Source of the DNA: Eustoma russellianum | Lineage: Eukaryota; Streptophyta; Magnoliopsida; Gentianales; Gentianaceae | Length of the DNA stretch: 64,000 nt | NCBI GenBank assembly: GCA_036186865.1 | Contig: AP025040.1 | Coordinates: 19,936,834 to 20,000,833 of the forward strand | Reading direction: 5' to 3' | In this document: positions 12,016 to 22,909 of the stretch, in pieces | Numbering within the stretch: position 1 is the first letter of the stretch | Layout of the letters: each line of letters begins with the position of its first letter | The notes under the pieces: generated by a model | Databases searched by the model: none | Told to the model about the DNA's origin: nothing | Seen by the model: only the letters and a program-made list of their open reading frames with translations | Program-made: the position numbers and the translations under genes

Positions 12016-12017
12016 CC

Positions 12018-13852
12018 TGTAGCGCTCCGTCCCGAACCCTAGGGTCAGAACCGGTATGCCCGCCGTATTCCACTAAGGGATATACAAGGCGTCTGTACGA
12101 ATCCCTGCACTTATCAAAACGACAGAGTATTCGATTGCGGAAGCGAAATAAATCAATTCAAAATCCCCAAAATCATATATAGCCAAAATCAAGTCAAAAT
12201 CCCCTAAACAACATCGTAAAGTGCGTAAAATGAAATCTCTAAGCTAAGGCCTCAAATGAAATAATAAATAAAATAAACTTCTCTATTTCTTGATCCTCAA
12301 CCTCCCAAACAGTCTCTACGAGTCCCACTGGGCTCACTATGAATCTTCTCCAACCCATATGTAATCATACTCTGAGTCGTCTGCAATAAAACAAAACGAA
12401 CGGTGTGAGCGACAAAAACGTCACTCAGTAGGTACCCTGCCTGCATCGGCCCTGTGAGATCATACATGCTAGGAGAGTAGTGAAATACATATAAGTACGG
12501 TGATACGAAAATAGACTGTCCACGTTTTCACAAATACATATAACGGTCATAACTTCTTAAAACAATCAAAACACATAATCGTGCGAAATAAGCGTGAAAT
12601 GCAATGCCACATACGTGATGCATGATAAACCTACATCCTCAGAAACATTCATCTAATCGTGCAATGCATGACCCCGGGTCCTAACAGAATGGAACGGAAC
12701 GGAACAGATCAGATATGCGACTTACGTCTCGCATATCCTTACAGAACAGAACAGAACGGAACATAACATAACATATATGCAATGTCATGATGCATGAATG
12801 CACAGAAATCATACACGGAATCCTTCCTTTGCTTTCCCTTTCCTTTCTTCTTCTTTATCCTTTTCTTTTCTTTAATTCTTTTTCCTTTTTCTTTATTCTT
12901 TTTCCTTTCTCTATTTTCTATTTCCTTCCTTTCGTCAGTATCAATTTCGTCCCCCCAACCCCCTTCTCTCATTTCGAACGAAACCTATCCCCCTAGCCGA
13001 CATCTCTCAGCCCAACCAGCTCCCTCACCCCCGGATCCCTTCTCCCCAGCATCCCCTCTCCAGCGCCCCTGCCACCCAGCCCGCACCAGACCCCCAGCTG
13101 CCCCTCACCAAAACGCACCCCCACTCTCTTCTGCCCCCAGCCCTCACCCCGCTTGACCAGCCGCACCAACCCCCAGCACACCCTCTCAACCGCCCCTTAT
13201 TCCTCCATCCGGCAGCACGTGGTCATAGCCCACCACCACCGGCCACGCGCCGCCTGTACAAACACTTCTTCCTGCGACCTCCGTCCGGCAGCATGTGGTC
13301 ATAGTCCACCACCACCGGCCACGCGCCGCCGGCACAAACGCTTCTTCCTACGATTCCGGTATTCACACGCACATCAAAAATCAAATCTTTTTTGAGTTTT
13401 CATACGAAAATAGCATCATACATATATATACATATACGATCATATACACGGACATACAATTCATCACATATACATATAATCTAATAATCAAGCATCTATA
13501 CAATCATCAATACTAATGCACGATCTCGTTTCATAGGAAAATTAAATATTATCGTTTTTGCGTTTAACGGATGTTAAGGGGGCACCTACCTGTTACTGGA
13601 TACGCGTTGAAGAGCGTGATCGAGTGGTGGTATTTCTCCCTAAAAGAGGCGGCGTTTGGAAGCAAGAAAGCGTCGTTGCCTCTCTCTGTATATGCGGCGC
13701 ACACTTTAGTGAGGGAAGGGAGAAGCCTAAGCGTGATTTAAATAGAAATTTGATTAGGGTTTAGGGAAAATTTTCCTAATCAAATTAGGTTTTCTAATTA
13801 ATTAGGCCTAATTGACCTTTTTACCTTTAATTAAAAAAAGCAGGATATAACA
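12018..13852 (-). repeat. Right LTR (5' LTR) of the non-autonomous Gypsy-like element
   Basis: This 1835-bp partner of the left LTR has the same TGTAGCG start and ATATAACA end, pyrimidine tract, C-rich block and 76-bp duplication (13209-13353). Relative to the left LTR it has an extra TTTGATTAGGGTTTAGGGA-like insert near 13748 and a shorter pyrimidine tract. Confidence 0.92.
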
Positions 13853-13857
13853 GGTAT
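13853..13857. repeat. Target-site duplication GGTAT (right)
   Basis: Identical to 6823-6827. Confidence 0.9.
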
Positions 13858-15445
13858 CCACTGGAGTTCTCTTCTAAAAGGAACGTGTTCCATTTCTTGT
13901 TAGTTGATGTAGTAATGATAGAAGTATATTGGTCATAAACTGGAAGGTCTTAATATGGGATCATGTGTTAATTCCGGATAAATATGTAAGGCTGCTTTAC
14001 CTCTGGTGTCTTACTTCTAAAATGAGTTGTGTTCATCTGATTTTGAATTGATTCAATGTGCTATATGATTGTCTGAGCTATGAATGTAAGTCTTAAATGA
14101 CTTAATATGATCTAGGATTGATAATATACTAATAATAAATTGGGCTATTGATCATTATTACCGTTGTTCTCTGCTGCTAGACCTTGTTGATTATATTCTC
14201 CAGGGCTTGTCCCTTCTAAGAGTTCTAGCCTTAGGCAATTTCTGTTTCCTCAAAAGGGAACTGTTGAGGCTCCCAGGAACTTCAAAAATTTCTTTGCCTC
14301 TAACCTTTATCATGCAGGGCTGTTAATCGAGGGACAGATGATCTCATGGTAGGCAATTAAGGATGATACTTCTGCTACGGTTGGAGTCTCTCAAGGCTCA
14401 GGAGTTCCCATAACTCAATTTTCTGCTACACAAATGTGTAGACTAGGCAAAGAATGGTGGTAATTGTTTCTCCAACCTCTAAATCTGTTATTCATATCAT
14501 CATTTCAAGTCTTCATTACATAAGTTAAAGTTTTTTGTAAAAGTTTTTCGTAAACATGGCATCTCCTGACTCTTAACTGGGAAGAAGAAGAAAAAAAAAA
14601 CTATGCACTATTGTATTTAGTTCTCCTTTACCTTGTATGTATCATTACATCACTGGTGTGGTTATGATACTTTGTCCAATGCATATATAAAGTCTCTTTC
14701 CATCTTCTGAAGTTAGCATTCTGTTCTCTTCATATAGGTATAGAATCTTGCATTCATCACTGTCTATGCTATCTAAAGGTAGTCTTCCACTTTATCTCAC
14801 ATAATTTGCAGGTATCTTTCTCCATAAGAAAGACCCGTTGCAGGTGTTGTCTGGACTGGAGGATATGTATGTACTAATGGTTCATTGCAGAGAATGCTTT
14901 GCAGAACATCCTCAGGAGGCTTGGAGTATAATACAACGACTGTTTGAACTGTTTCTTTTCACTAACCCTCTGTAGGTTCTGGCACCAGGAATCATACTTA
15001 CTTTCTATGCAGGACTCCAACATTATGATGTATGCAGATGGGAACAGACAGAAGATGGCCCCCTACCTTTACGGGAACAGGGAATCAATGTTACGATGGT
15101 GCAAGGCCAACAAAAACAGAGGCTTCTTTGTCACTAACATTTTTTTTTTTGTGCAGGCAGTTCAAATGTGAAAAGGTCCATCCTGCTGACCTCTCCAGGC
15201 ACTTTGAACTCGAGCTTCAAATGGGCTACCAAGGGTTCACGACTACAGAATCATCACAAGGACTCTAAACAGATAGAATCAACAAAGGTATCTTATATTG
15301 GTACTTATGTTATGCTTCTCTTGCAGGTGAAAAACCCACGGAATACTCATCCTCAAAAAGCTTGTAGAGCATCCAGTTGAAGACTAACGGTCCGGTTGAA
15401 GACTTTCCATTACATATAGCAAACTTAGCTACATCATATGCACTA
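13858..15445 (+). other. Unrecognised sequence upstream of a PPT and LTR
   Basis: About 1.6 kb with no domain I can name. Several TTGCAG/GT and GCAGGT words (14808, 14841, 15164, 15326) look like splice acceptors but no exon chain emerges. Because the segment ends in a polypurine tract and an LTR (15461-16120), I read it as the non-coding 3' interior of an LTR retrotransposon. The Gypsy-like element at 6828-13852 would have inserted into it. Confidence 0.4.
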
Positions 15446-15458
15446 AGTGAGGGGGAGT
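15446..15458 (+). other. Polypurine tract before the 660-bp LTR
   Basis: AGTGAGGGGGAGT lies just before TATTGAGAAACA. A G-rich tract like this directly before a TG-starting segment is the expected plus-strand primer of an LTR element. Confidence 0.65.
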
Positions 15459-15460
15459 AT

Positions 15461-16120
15461 TGAGAAACATACACAAGTGTGGAGGTTACAATGGTCAAAA
15501 TACTAAGGAACCACACAAGGATGTAGCAACCTACTACAATAAGACATCAAGTGGGGAAATTAAAATTATATTCGCATATACACGGATCCGGCTTTACTTC
15601 AAATCAATTGACATTTCCCATCTCCTTTTTCTGTGCAAGCTGCTGCTGTCCTCTCTGATTTCACCCCTGCTGCGCCCCCTTGTTTTTCAACCGTTGCATT
15701 CTACTGTTGAGAGCCGTTGAGGCTGATGCATAGGGAAGATCTCCTTCCGTCCGGTGTTGTAATCTCTCTATATATAGTATTCTTCCATCTGTATGTAAAT
15801 AGTGAAGTTCTCTTCTGAGAACTTGTATTCTTTTTTTTATGTGAATATTCACAGTGTATATGTGAATAGTGTTAAAGTGACCTTGTATATGTGAGCACAA
15901 GTGTGCATGTGATCAAGTGATCTTTTTGTGAATAAAGTGATAATTTCCAAGTGGTGTTGTTTTTGATACAAGTGGTGATTTGATTCTAAGTGATTAAGTG
16001 ATTTAAAGTGTTCTCGTTGTGATTGAGCACAATTGAATCTTTCCTTCTTGATCAAATTGTATCCGGTTAAGCATTTTGCCCTAATTCAAGTTAATCTTGA
16101 TTAGGGCTCTGTTTCCTGCA
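15461..16120 (+). repeat. 660-bp LTR, probably a 3' LTR
   Basis: It starts TGAGAAAC and ends GTTTCCTGCA, so the termini are imperfect inverted repeats of the TG...CA type. A TATA-box candidate (CTCTATATATAG) lies near 15765. The copia pol fragment resumes at 16122 with Pro-Pro-Gly-Phe, so the LTR marks the right edge of an insertion into that pol. No second LTR copy is visible in the window. Confidence 0.6.
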
Positions 16121-16121
16121 T

Positions 16122-17210
16122 ATTCCTCCTGGATTCAATTCTGAATGTAATAAGAATATGGTGAGCAGATTAAGAAAGTCTCTTTATGGTTTGAAACAAT
16201 CTACAAGATCATAGTTTAAATCAATTGTATCTTCTATTAGTTTCTTCCAGTGTCTAAGTGATCATACTTTATTCATAAAATCAGTTGATAGCACGTGTCA
16301 CAATATTATCCTTGTGTATGTCGATGATGTAATTTTTATTGGAAATCATTATAATGGCATCATGGAAACTAAGAATTTATTAGCAAAGTCGTTTGATGTA
16401 AAGGAAATAGGACGTATAAGATATTTTTTTGCATGGCATTCTCAAGATCATCTAATGATAGTTGCATTTCCTAGAGGAAGTATATATTAGACCTATTGCA
16501 GGGCATTAGCATGGCAAACTGCAAGCCTACAAGTACTCCAGTTGAGCCTGTGTACAAACCAAAGGAGGTATGGGATTCAGGTTATACTGACAAGCAAAGG
16601 TATCAAAAGTTGACTGGTAAGTTGATCTATCTATCTCATACTAGGCCGGACATCTGTTATGGGGTAAGTTTCATCAGCCAATTCATGCATAATCCTACTG
16701 CAGGACATTATAATTATGATTTGAGAATTTTAAGGTATCTAAAATCTTCCCCTGGTCAGGGCTGTTTTTCAAAATAACTCAAGTGAGGGATGTTAAAGTT
16801 TTTACTAATGGTGATTGTGCTGGATCTAAAACTGATATGAGATCAACATCTTGCTATGCCTCTTATCTATGGGGAACTTGATTACATGGAGAAGCAAAAA
16901 GCAGAATGTAGTATCCAGGAGTCGTGCTGAAGCTGAACTAAGGGCCCTATCTCTTGGTGTATGTGAAGGCTTGTGGATCAACAGGGTTATGAAGGATTTA
17001 AAACTAGATGTTCAGCTGCCTATCCATGTATACTGTGACAATGTATCCACAATCCATATGATTGAGAATCATGTGCAACGTGACAAGTCCAAGCATATTG
17101 AGTTTGACAAACACTTCTTAAGGGAAAATATTGAGGACAAAGTACTCAAACTCCACTTCATCAGTCTAAAGACCAGATTGCATATATACTCTCCAAGCCA
17201 GTGAATGTTC
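16122..17210 (+). pseudogene. Copia element 'Y': RT C-terminal part and RNase H
   Basis: A Ty1/copia pol fragment entering in mid-RT. PPGFNSE, SLYGLKQS, the catalytic YVDD (near 16318) and KEIGRIRYF are followed by GKLIYLSHTRPD and SQFMHNP, then RNase H pieces (NLITWRSKKQN, AEAELRAL, CDNVSTI, KHIEFDKHFLRE). The frame is broken by a stop near 16487 and by shifts near 16775 and 17175. The N-terminal RT, integrase and gag lie beyond the LTR at 15461-16120 and are not seen. A polypurine tract at 17269-17277 ends its interior. Confidence 0.9.
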
Positions 17211-17268
17211 AAGTCTTCAAGACACTACTTGACAAGCTAGGTTGTATCAACATCTACAATTCTAGCTT

Positions 17269-17277
17269 GAGGGGGAG
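17269..17277 (+). other. Polypurine tract of copia element Y
   Basis: GAGGGGGAG follows CTAGCTT after the end of Y pol and precedes TTTTGGAATATAGG, where the LTR begins. Confidence 0.8.
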
Positions 17278-17280
17278 TTT

Positions 17281-17638
17281 TGGAATATAGGCTACATCAA
17301 GTGAAGACTCATACCAGAAGCCAAAGGATGATTCCAGTGTGTTAAGCAGCAGAAATTCTCTTTGAGGAATTTCATCGAACAGTTTCTTCTAAGCGTCGAA
17401 TACCTATTCTTGAGCCTAATTCTCCTTGAATTCTGTTCATTTTCATCATGTTATTGTACATAATTATTGTTCATTTTCATTATGTTATTGTACATAATTA
17501 TTGTTTAATCATAGGTCATTATGTACATCATCATTTTGATGATTTAGCTTGATTTTATCCATAAGTTTTTACACGGCAAATATAGTCGTTGGCTGTCTCC
17601 GTCAAGCAGAGTAGCCGTTAGCCTCAGCTATGTGTGTG

Positions 17639-17710
<72 letters not shown>

Positions 17711-17771
17711 CTTGATGCCATTATGAATAATAAGTGAATTTTTCCTCACTTTAAGCGTTAATTGTATGACA
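17281..17771 (+). repeat. Probable 3' LTR of copia element Y
   Basis: The segment starts TGGAATATAGG after the PPT. It contains a ~35-bp tandem duplication (around 17444-17510, GTTCATTTTCAT...ATAATTATT twice) and a TG/TA microsatellite, and I place its end near TGTATGACA by context only. Typical copia LTR wording (GAACTTGATGCCATTATGAA) lies at 17707. The right border is uncertain because no TSD was found. Confidence 0.55.
17632..17707. repeat. (TG)n(TA)n compound microsatellite
   Basis: About eight TG units are followed by roughly thirty TA units. It lies inside the LTR of element Y. Confidence 0.95.
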
Positions 17772-18560
17772 TTTGAGCTTAATTTCTCTATAATTTGGGT
17801 GTGTAACATCTTTGTTTCCTAGTCTGTTCAAAAGTAATATTCCATTTCCAATATGTGAGACATGTATTCAAGAAAAAAACCATCATGCTAATTTTTAACC
17901 TAATAATATTCGAGTTGATCTGTGTTCTCTCGTACACTCTGATGTTCAGGGACCAGTCTTCGTATCTAATCAGAATCGTGTTCAGTACTTTGTGACTTTT
18001 GTTGATGATTTCTTCCCAATGACATGGATTTACCGATTAAAAAGTAATCTAAAATTCGAAACAAATTTATCGATTTCTTCCCCATGATTCGAACTCAATT
18101 TCGATACAAAAAATTCAAATTCTCAGCTCTGAGAATGGTGGAGAATTTGTTAATAAAACTATGAAATCTTTCATTAAAGCTCATGGCGTTGTTCATCAAA
18201 CCTCATGTCCTAATACTCTACAACGAAATAGGGTGGCCAAGAGAAAAGATCCGATACTTTTAGAAATCACCAGGCCACAATGTTCGAGCCCTGTGTTCCA
18301 AAATCATATTGGTCCGAGGCAGTTGCAACCTCTGCGTACTCACTGAATCGTTTAACCAGCAAAATCCTTGACCATCGGACACCCCTACAGCTTCTAGCAA
18401 CTAAAACTAACATGTCGTCCCTCATTTTCCTACCACCTAGAGTGTTTGACTGTTTTGTATACATTCACATTCCTAAAACCAAGCATTCAAAACTTGATCC
18501 ATGTGTAGAAAATTGTGTCCTGTTGATTATGCTATAACTCAAAGGGGTATCATTGCTATA
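17772..18560 (+). pseudogene. Copia element X: GAG-pre-integrase and integrase core
   Basis: Broken frames carry recognisable copia integrase text: HSDVQGPVF-like start, YFVTFVDDF, a decayed GGEF region near 18135, HQTSCPNT, then PKSYWSEAVATSAYSLNRL, RTPLQLL, PPRVFDCFVYIHIPK and KLDPCVENCV. A cysteine-containing CETC-like zinc region precedes it near 17855. The family's D,D35E core is only partly preserved (the PNTLQRNRVA stretch replaces a PNT/QQN-type motif), and frameshifts near 18060 and 18250 disable it. Confidence 0.85.
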
Positions 18561-19376
18561 ATCTTACTGGCGACGTATACATGTCACTATAGATTGTGTT
18601 TGTCTTGAAACTGGATACTTCTTTACTCATCATCCTAGTGTTCAGGGGAGACATTCGGTGAACCACTGACATGCTAAACAACTATGAGTGTCAGGAGACT
18701 ATTCCAATAGAACAAGTGGAGCTACCGAGTCTTCCCCTATTGACGTAGACGGGATTGACGCATTAGTCTCCACAGCCGACAACTCTTCATCGTTATATAT
18801 CCGATAAAAGTTAAGTGCCCCGTGTTCTAATTCATACGATACTATCAGTTATGCTGCTACTAATGTTTGTATTTCAAAGGAGAAGTCGATACTTTTTGGA
18901 TTTTTTTGATACTGAACGAACCTTTTCTTCAGCGCCTCCCTCTGAGACGATCCCGAGAACAATATAGGAAGCAAAGATGGAGACCGAGTAGCAAGAGGCC
19001 ATGAATACAAACATAAGGGCTCTTGAGAAAAATTGAACGTGGTAGAAGTGTGTGTTGCCAAAAGAAAAAAAAGCGGTGGGATACAGATGGGTGCTCAGTA
19101 TAAGTGTAAGGCGGATGATACTATTAAATGATATAAGGCGAAGTTAGTATAGAAGGCATATACCTAGACTGATGTTATTGATTATTTAGAGACCTTCTCC
19201 CTGGTGGCTAAGATTGATACATTAGGGTACTGTTCTTGATTGCAACTAACAAAAACTGGTCTCTTCATCAGTTTACTATGAAGAATTCCTTCCTATATGG
19301 AGAATTGAAGGAGGAAGTGTATATGGACGCATTACCAAATTTTATTGAAGGCTTCTGGGAAAATGAAGTTTGCAAG
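18561..19376 (+). pseudogene. Copia element X: linker and start of RT
   Basis: The linker (18561-19070) holds short homologous scraps. From 19075 the RT begins: RWVLSI-like, AKIDTL, LHQF and ELKEEVYMD are readable in shifting frames. It ends at GCAAG (19372-19376), the target duplicated by S1. The text continues on the far side at 30925. Confidence 0.75.
19372..19376. repeat. Target-site duplication GCAAG of S1 (left)
   Basis: GCAAG directly precedes the S1 LTR start (TGTTGGACC at 19377) and recurs at 30925-30929. Confidence 0.95.
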
Positions 19377-21882
19377 TGTTGGACCGTGCACCTGCAATGA
19401 ACACCACTAGAGGGGGGGTGAATAGTGGTTAGCGGAAATTACACTACAACCCTTTGTTAAAATCCCCTTGAAAACAGAATCTGAGACCAATTCAGATTCA
19501 GAACCCGTTTTTCAAAAATTCACAAATAATTGTACACAACTCCAAAAATTATGAAACTTTCCAGAATTAAACTTCAATGAGTTAACAAGACTCTGTCCAA
19601 AAATCAGACAAAAATAAGATCGTTTGACCCTTCAAACAAATTAAAAGATTTAGATGGTCAATCTGGACAGAATTGGACAGAATGTTGCTGATTTTGAAAA
19701 TAGTGTTTCTCTTTGAATACTCAACCAAAAAGGTTGATCTTTATATCAAAACACTCCTTAGGATGTGTAGATGAAGTTTCCAAAAGGCCCTGACCTCAAA
19801 CAATTCTTGAAAAATACAGAATTTAACTTTTCTCAAAACTGGTCAGATTGCAGCCAGATTGGAGCAGTTATCTTGCAAAGACTGAAAGACTAACTTTTAC
19901 TTGCTCAAATCAAGTGATTCTTGTTGCAAATGAAAGCTAACAGTCTGAAGTATAACTCCACCAAAAATCACGAATTTTGAAAATGTTTAGCTATTTTTTC
20001 AAATTGTGTGAAGTTGGGTGAAAACTGCAGTCAAAAACGGGCAGAAAACAGAAATAAAGAAACAAGAGAAGAACACCGAGGATTTATCCTGGTTCGGTCA
20101 ATGTGACCTACTCCAGTCCCAAGGAACACCTTTCCTTGGATTTCACTATGATATGAACACCTTACAACAAGAGCCAAGCTTGATCCTTGGGTTATACACC
20201 AACCCTACTCAAGACTTAGATAATCACCTTCTAAGCAACACTTAGTTGCAATACCTCCAACACCTATTGATGTAGCCTTATAAAGATGGCTAATCAATCT
20301 TACAAATGAAGCTCAAGAGGCTTGTAGCTCACCAAAATATTAAGAACAACTTTGCTACAACAAAATACAACAACAAGAACAAGATGAATATGAAAGCTAT
20401 AGAATGCTTGTGAGCTTCAAGTGTGTTTCATCTTCTTCACCATTGCCTCTATTTATAGTGTGATTTGAGCCTTGAAGATAAGAATGCCAATGTGTCATCA
20501 TCTTCATCATCAACTCCAAATGTCTTCTCATCATTGGTTGGCTTTGTACACTTGGCAAAATAAAACACAATGATTGGTCCACCTTGGCAACTTTATGTGG
20601 CTGAAATTTTCAACTAAAAAATGACTTGGAATTATCTTGAAATTGTGAAGATAATAGCACCATAACAACTCCTTTATCTTCTCATCTCTTTGGCACAAGA
20701 ATAGGCATGTAGGAGACCATTTTAAATTCAATTTCAGCTTCAAAAAAAGTGAAGTAGCCGTTGGCTACTCTCTTTTTTCAACAAATATATTTTGAATTTT
20801 TCTTAATAAAATAAGAAAGGATAATACCACCAAATTATCCCCAACTTCAAGCAACATAATAGGGCATGTGAGAGCTCCATTTGACTTCAAAAAATCTGCT
20901 GAAAAATACTCCAAGAAACCATATAGCCGTTGGCTATATTTAGAAAAAAAATCCAAGTTGGCAATTTTGCCAACTAGCTCCTTTTTGGTTGGTCCACTTG
21001 TCTCCAACTCATAAAATGAATACCACATCATGTCTACCTGATTAGTCACGTTTTTCCACATATATATAAGTGTAGCAACTCAGATTTTTGAAGAAGAAAT
21101 AAATAGATAACACTTGACAAGATTATGTCAACGTGTAACACCGAAATTTCCCAATATTTCTTCTTATATGTTGAGATCATTTCCACACCTTTGACACCTT
21201 TAATATCTCTGAATAATAATGATAAATGTTCTCTTATAACATATATAAGAGGGTCTTCGAGAAAAAAATAGAATGTGACATCTCAAATCGTCACATATCC
21301 AGCTATAGTCAATAATATCATCGGTTGAGAGAATAAGATATAAGATCACCATATTATCTTCAAAATAATAATAACACAGCTCCAGAATGAAGATAATAAT
21401 ATACTCAAGAGATTCCTTGAGTGAAAATACCAAAAATACCCTTGGGGGTAAAATGACCAAAATACCCCTGGTGTAAGAAAACTCAAGAAATGACCCGGAT
21501 GGTCATAAATAATCATGATATCAACTTTGTCATGATAAATAGTATAAGAATATGCTCTTGAAATATTTCCACCATATCATGTTCCTACAAAACTCAAAAT
21601 ACCAATTTTGCCCTTTTTGGTAAGTTGTAGAAACTTCCAAGGCATGTTAGTCACAGGACAATAATAATCACCAAAAACACATAATATTCACATAATGAAC
21701 ATGTATAAATCATACACAAATGAAAACAACCAATTCATCACATTTTAGAAAATTTTTTAAAAAAAACTAAACATCAATATCATTTTTCTTCACTTATTCA
21801 TCTTTTTCATTTATAACACCATATATGACATGTAACACTTAAAATCATGACTTTGAAAATTATCCAAACATATTTTTCAACA
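19377..21882 (-). repeat. S1 3' LTR
   Basis: A 2506-bp copy from TGTTGGACCG to TTTTTCAACA on the plus strand, matching 28421-30924 end to end. It contains the inverted TATA box (20449-20457), twin hairpins (20753-20769 and 20921-20939) and lacks the ATCGATCG array found in S2, S3, S4 and the solo LTR. Confidence 0.95.
20449..20457 (-). promoter_or_regulatory. TATA box of the S1 3' LTR
   Basis: CTATTTATA reads TATAAATAG on the minus strand, followed by AGGCAATGG. The matching site in the 5' LTR is at 29493-29501. Confidence 0.7.
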
Positions 21883-22752
21883 TTCTCCCCCTTTTGGATG
21901 ATTTTCAAAATAACCTAACATGATTTTAATGTCACAACTTATAACCAAAAATTTAAAAAGTTTAACCAAATGTTTTCAACTTTTAAATAGTATGTTGCTC
22001 CCNNNNNNNNNNGAAAAATAGAATGTGACATCTCAAATCGTCACATATCCAGCTATAGTCAATAATATCATCGGTTGAGAGAATAAGATATAAGATCACC
22101 ATATTATCTTCAAAATAATAATAACACAGCTCCAGAATGAAGATAATAATATACTCAAGAGATTCCTTGAGTGAAAATACCAAAAATACCCTTGGGGGTA
22201 AAATGACCAAAATACCCCTGGTGTAAGAAAACTCAAGAAATGACCCGGATGGTCATAAATAATCATGATATCAACTTTGTCATGATAAATAGTATAAGAA
22301 TATGCTCTTGAAATATTTCCACCATATCATGTTCCTACAAAACTCAAAATACCAATTTTGCCCTTTTTGGTAAGTTGTAGAAACTTCCAAGGCATGTTAG
22401 TCACAGGACAATAATAATCACCAAAAACACATAATATTCACATAATGAACATGTATAAATCATACACAAATGAAAACAACCAATTCATCACATTTTAGAA
22501 AATTTTTTAAAAAAAACTAAACATCAATATCATTTTTCTTCACTTATTCATCTTTTTCATTTATAACACCATATATGACATGTAACACTTAAAATCATGA
22601 CTTTGAAAATTATCCAAACATATTTTTCAACATTCTCCCCCTTTTGGATGATTTTCAAAATAACCTAACATGATTTTAATGTCACAACTTATAACCAAAA
22701 ATTTAAAAAGTTTAACCAAATGTTTTCAACTTTTAAATAGTATGTTGCTCCC
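21263..22752. repeat. 740-bp exact duplication flanking an N10 gap
   Basis: Bases 21263-22002 and 22013-22752 appear identical at a constant offset of 750, with ten Ns (22003-22012) between. The duplicated piece covers the last 620 bp of the LTR plus 120 bp of interior including the PPT. S1 should have one copy, so this looks like two overlapping contig ends that were not merged. Confidence 0.9.
22003..22012. other. Assembly gap (10 N)
   Basis: The only ambiguous bases in the window. Sequence on the right restarts 740 bp upstream of where the left side stopped. Confidence 1.
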
Positions 22753-22883
22753 CCTCAACTCATACTCTCCCCCCTTAACCTATACTTAACTCTTAACTTA
22801 TATTTGAAACTTATCATTTCATACCAAATGATGACTTAGCAACTAAAATCTAAAATCATGTACTTATGCTATCTCCCCCTTTA
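22633..22883 (-). other. S1 3' UTR with multiple polypurine tracts
   Basis: On the minus strand, G-rich tracts lie at 22871-22883 (AAAGGGGGAGAT), 22765-22777 (TTAAGGGGGGAG), 22747-22755 (GAGGGGGAG) and 22633-22646 (AAAAGGGGGAGAA, abutting the LTR). Several PPT copies before the 3' LTR are a described Sirevirus hallmark. A further copy at 21883-21896 belongs to the duplicated stretch left of the gap. Confidence 0.85.
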
Positions 22884-22909
22884 TTTTGCAAATCATGCAA
22901 AAGATAGAA

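Larger units (their letters stand above)
6828..13852 (-). mobile_element. Non-autonomous chromovirus-like (Gypsy) LTR retrotransposon, LARD-like
   Basis: Two long direct LTRs (6828-8643 and 12018-13852) begin TGTAGCG and end ATATAACA, with a perfect GGTAT TSD. A PBS complementary to initiator tRNA-Met adjoins the right LTR and a pyrimidine tract (polypurine on the minus strand) adjoins the left LTR, so the element reads on the minus strand. The ~3.4-kb interior has no protease, RT, integrase or RNase H. It holds a gag N-terminal remnant (11688 downward), degenerate short-period arrays, and beside the PPT a minus-strand text resembling the extreme 3' end of Tekay/Del chromovirus pol. I infer a deletion derivative mobilised in trans. 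Confidence 0.85.

Noticed and set aside
14944..15380. Possible small intron-containing host gene in 14-15.4 kb
   Set aside because: Splice-acceptor-like words are present but no exon chain with a known domain could be built, and the stretch ends in a PPT and LTR.
20018..20245. 75-codon ORF repeated identically at 29062-29289
   Set aside because: The identity reflects the two S1 LTRs; the frame is antisense to the element and spans the conserved R/U5 block.
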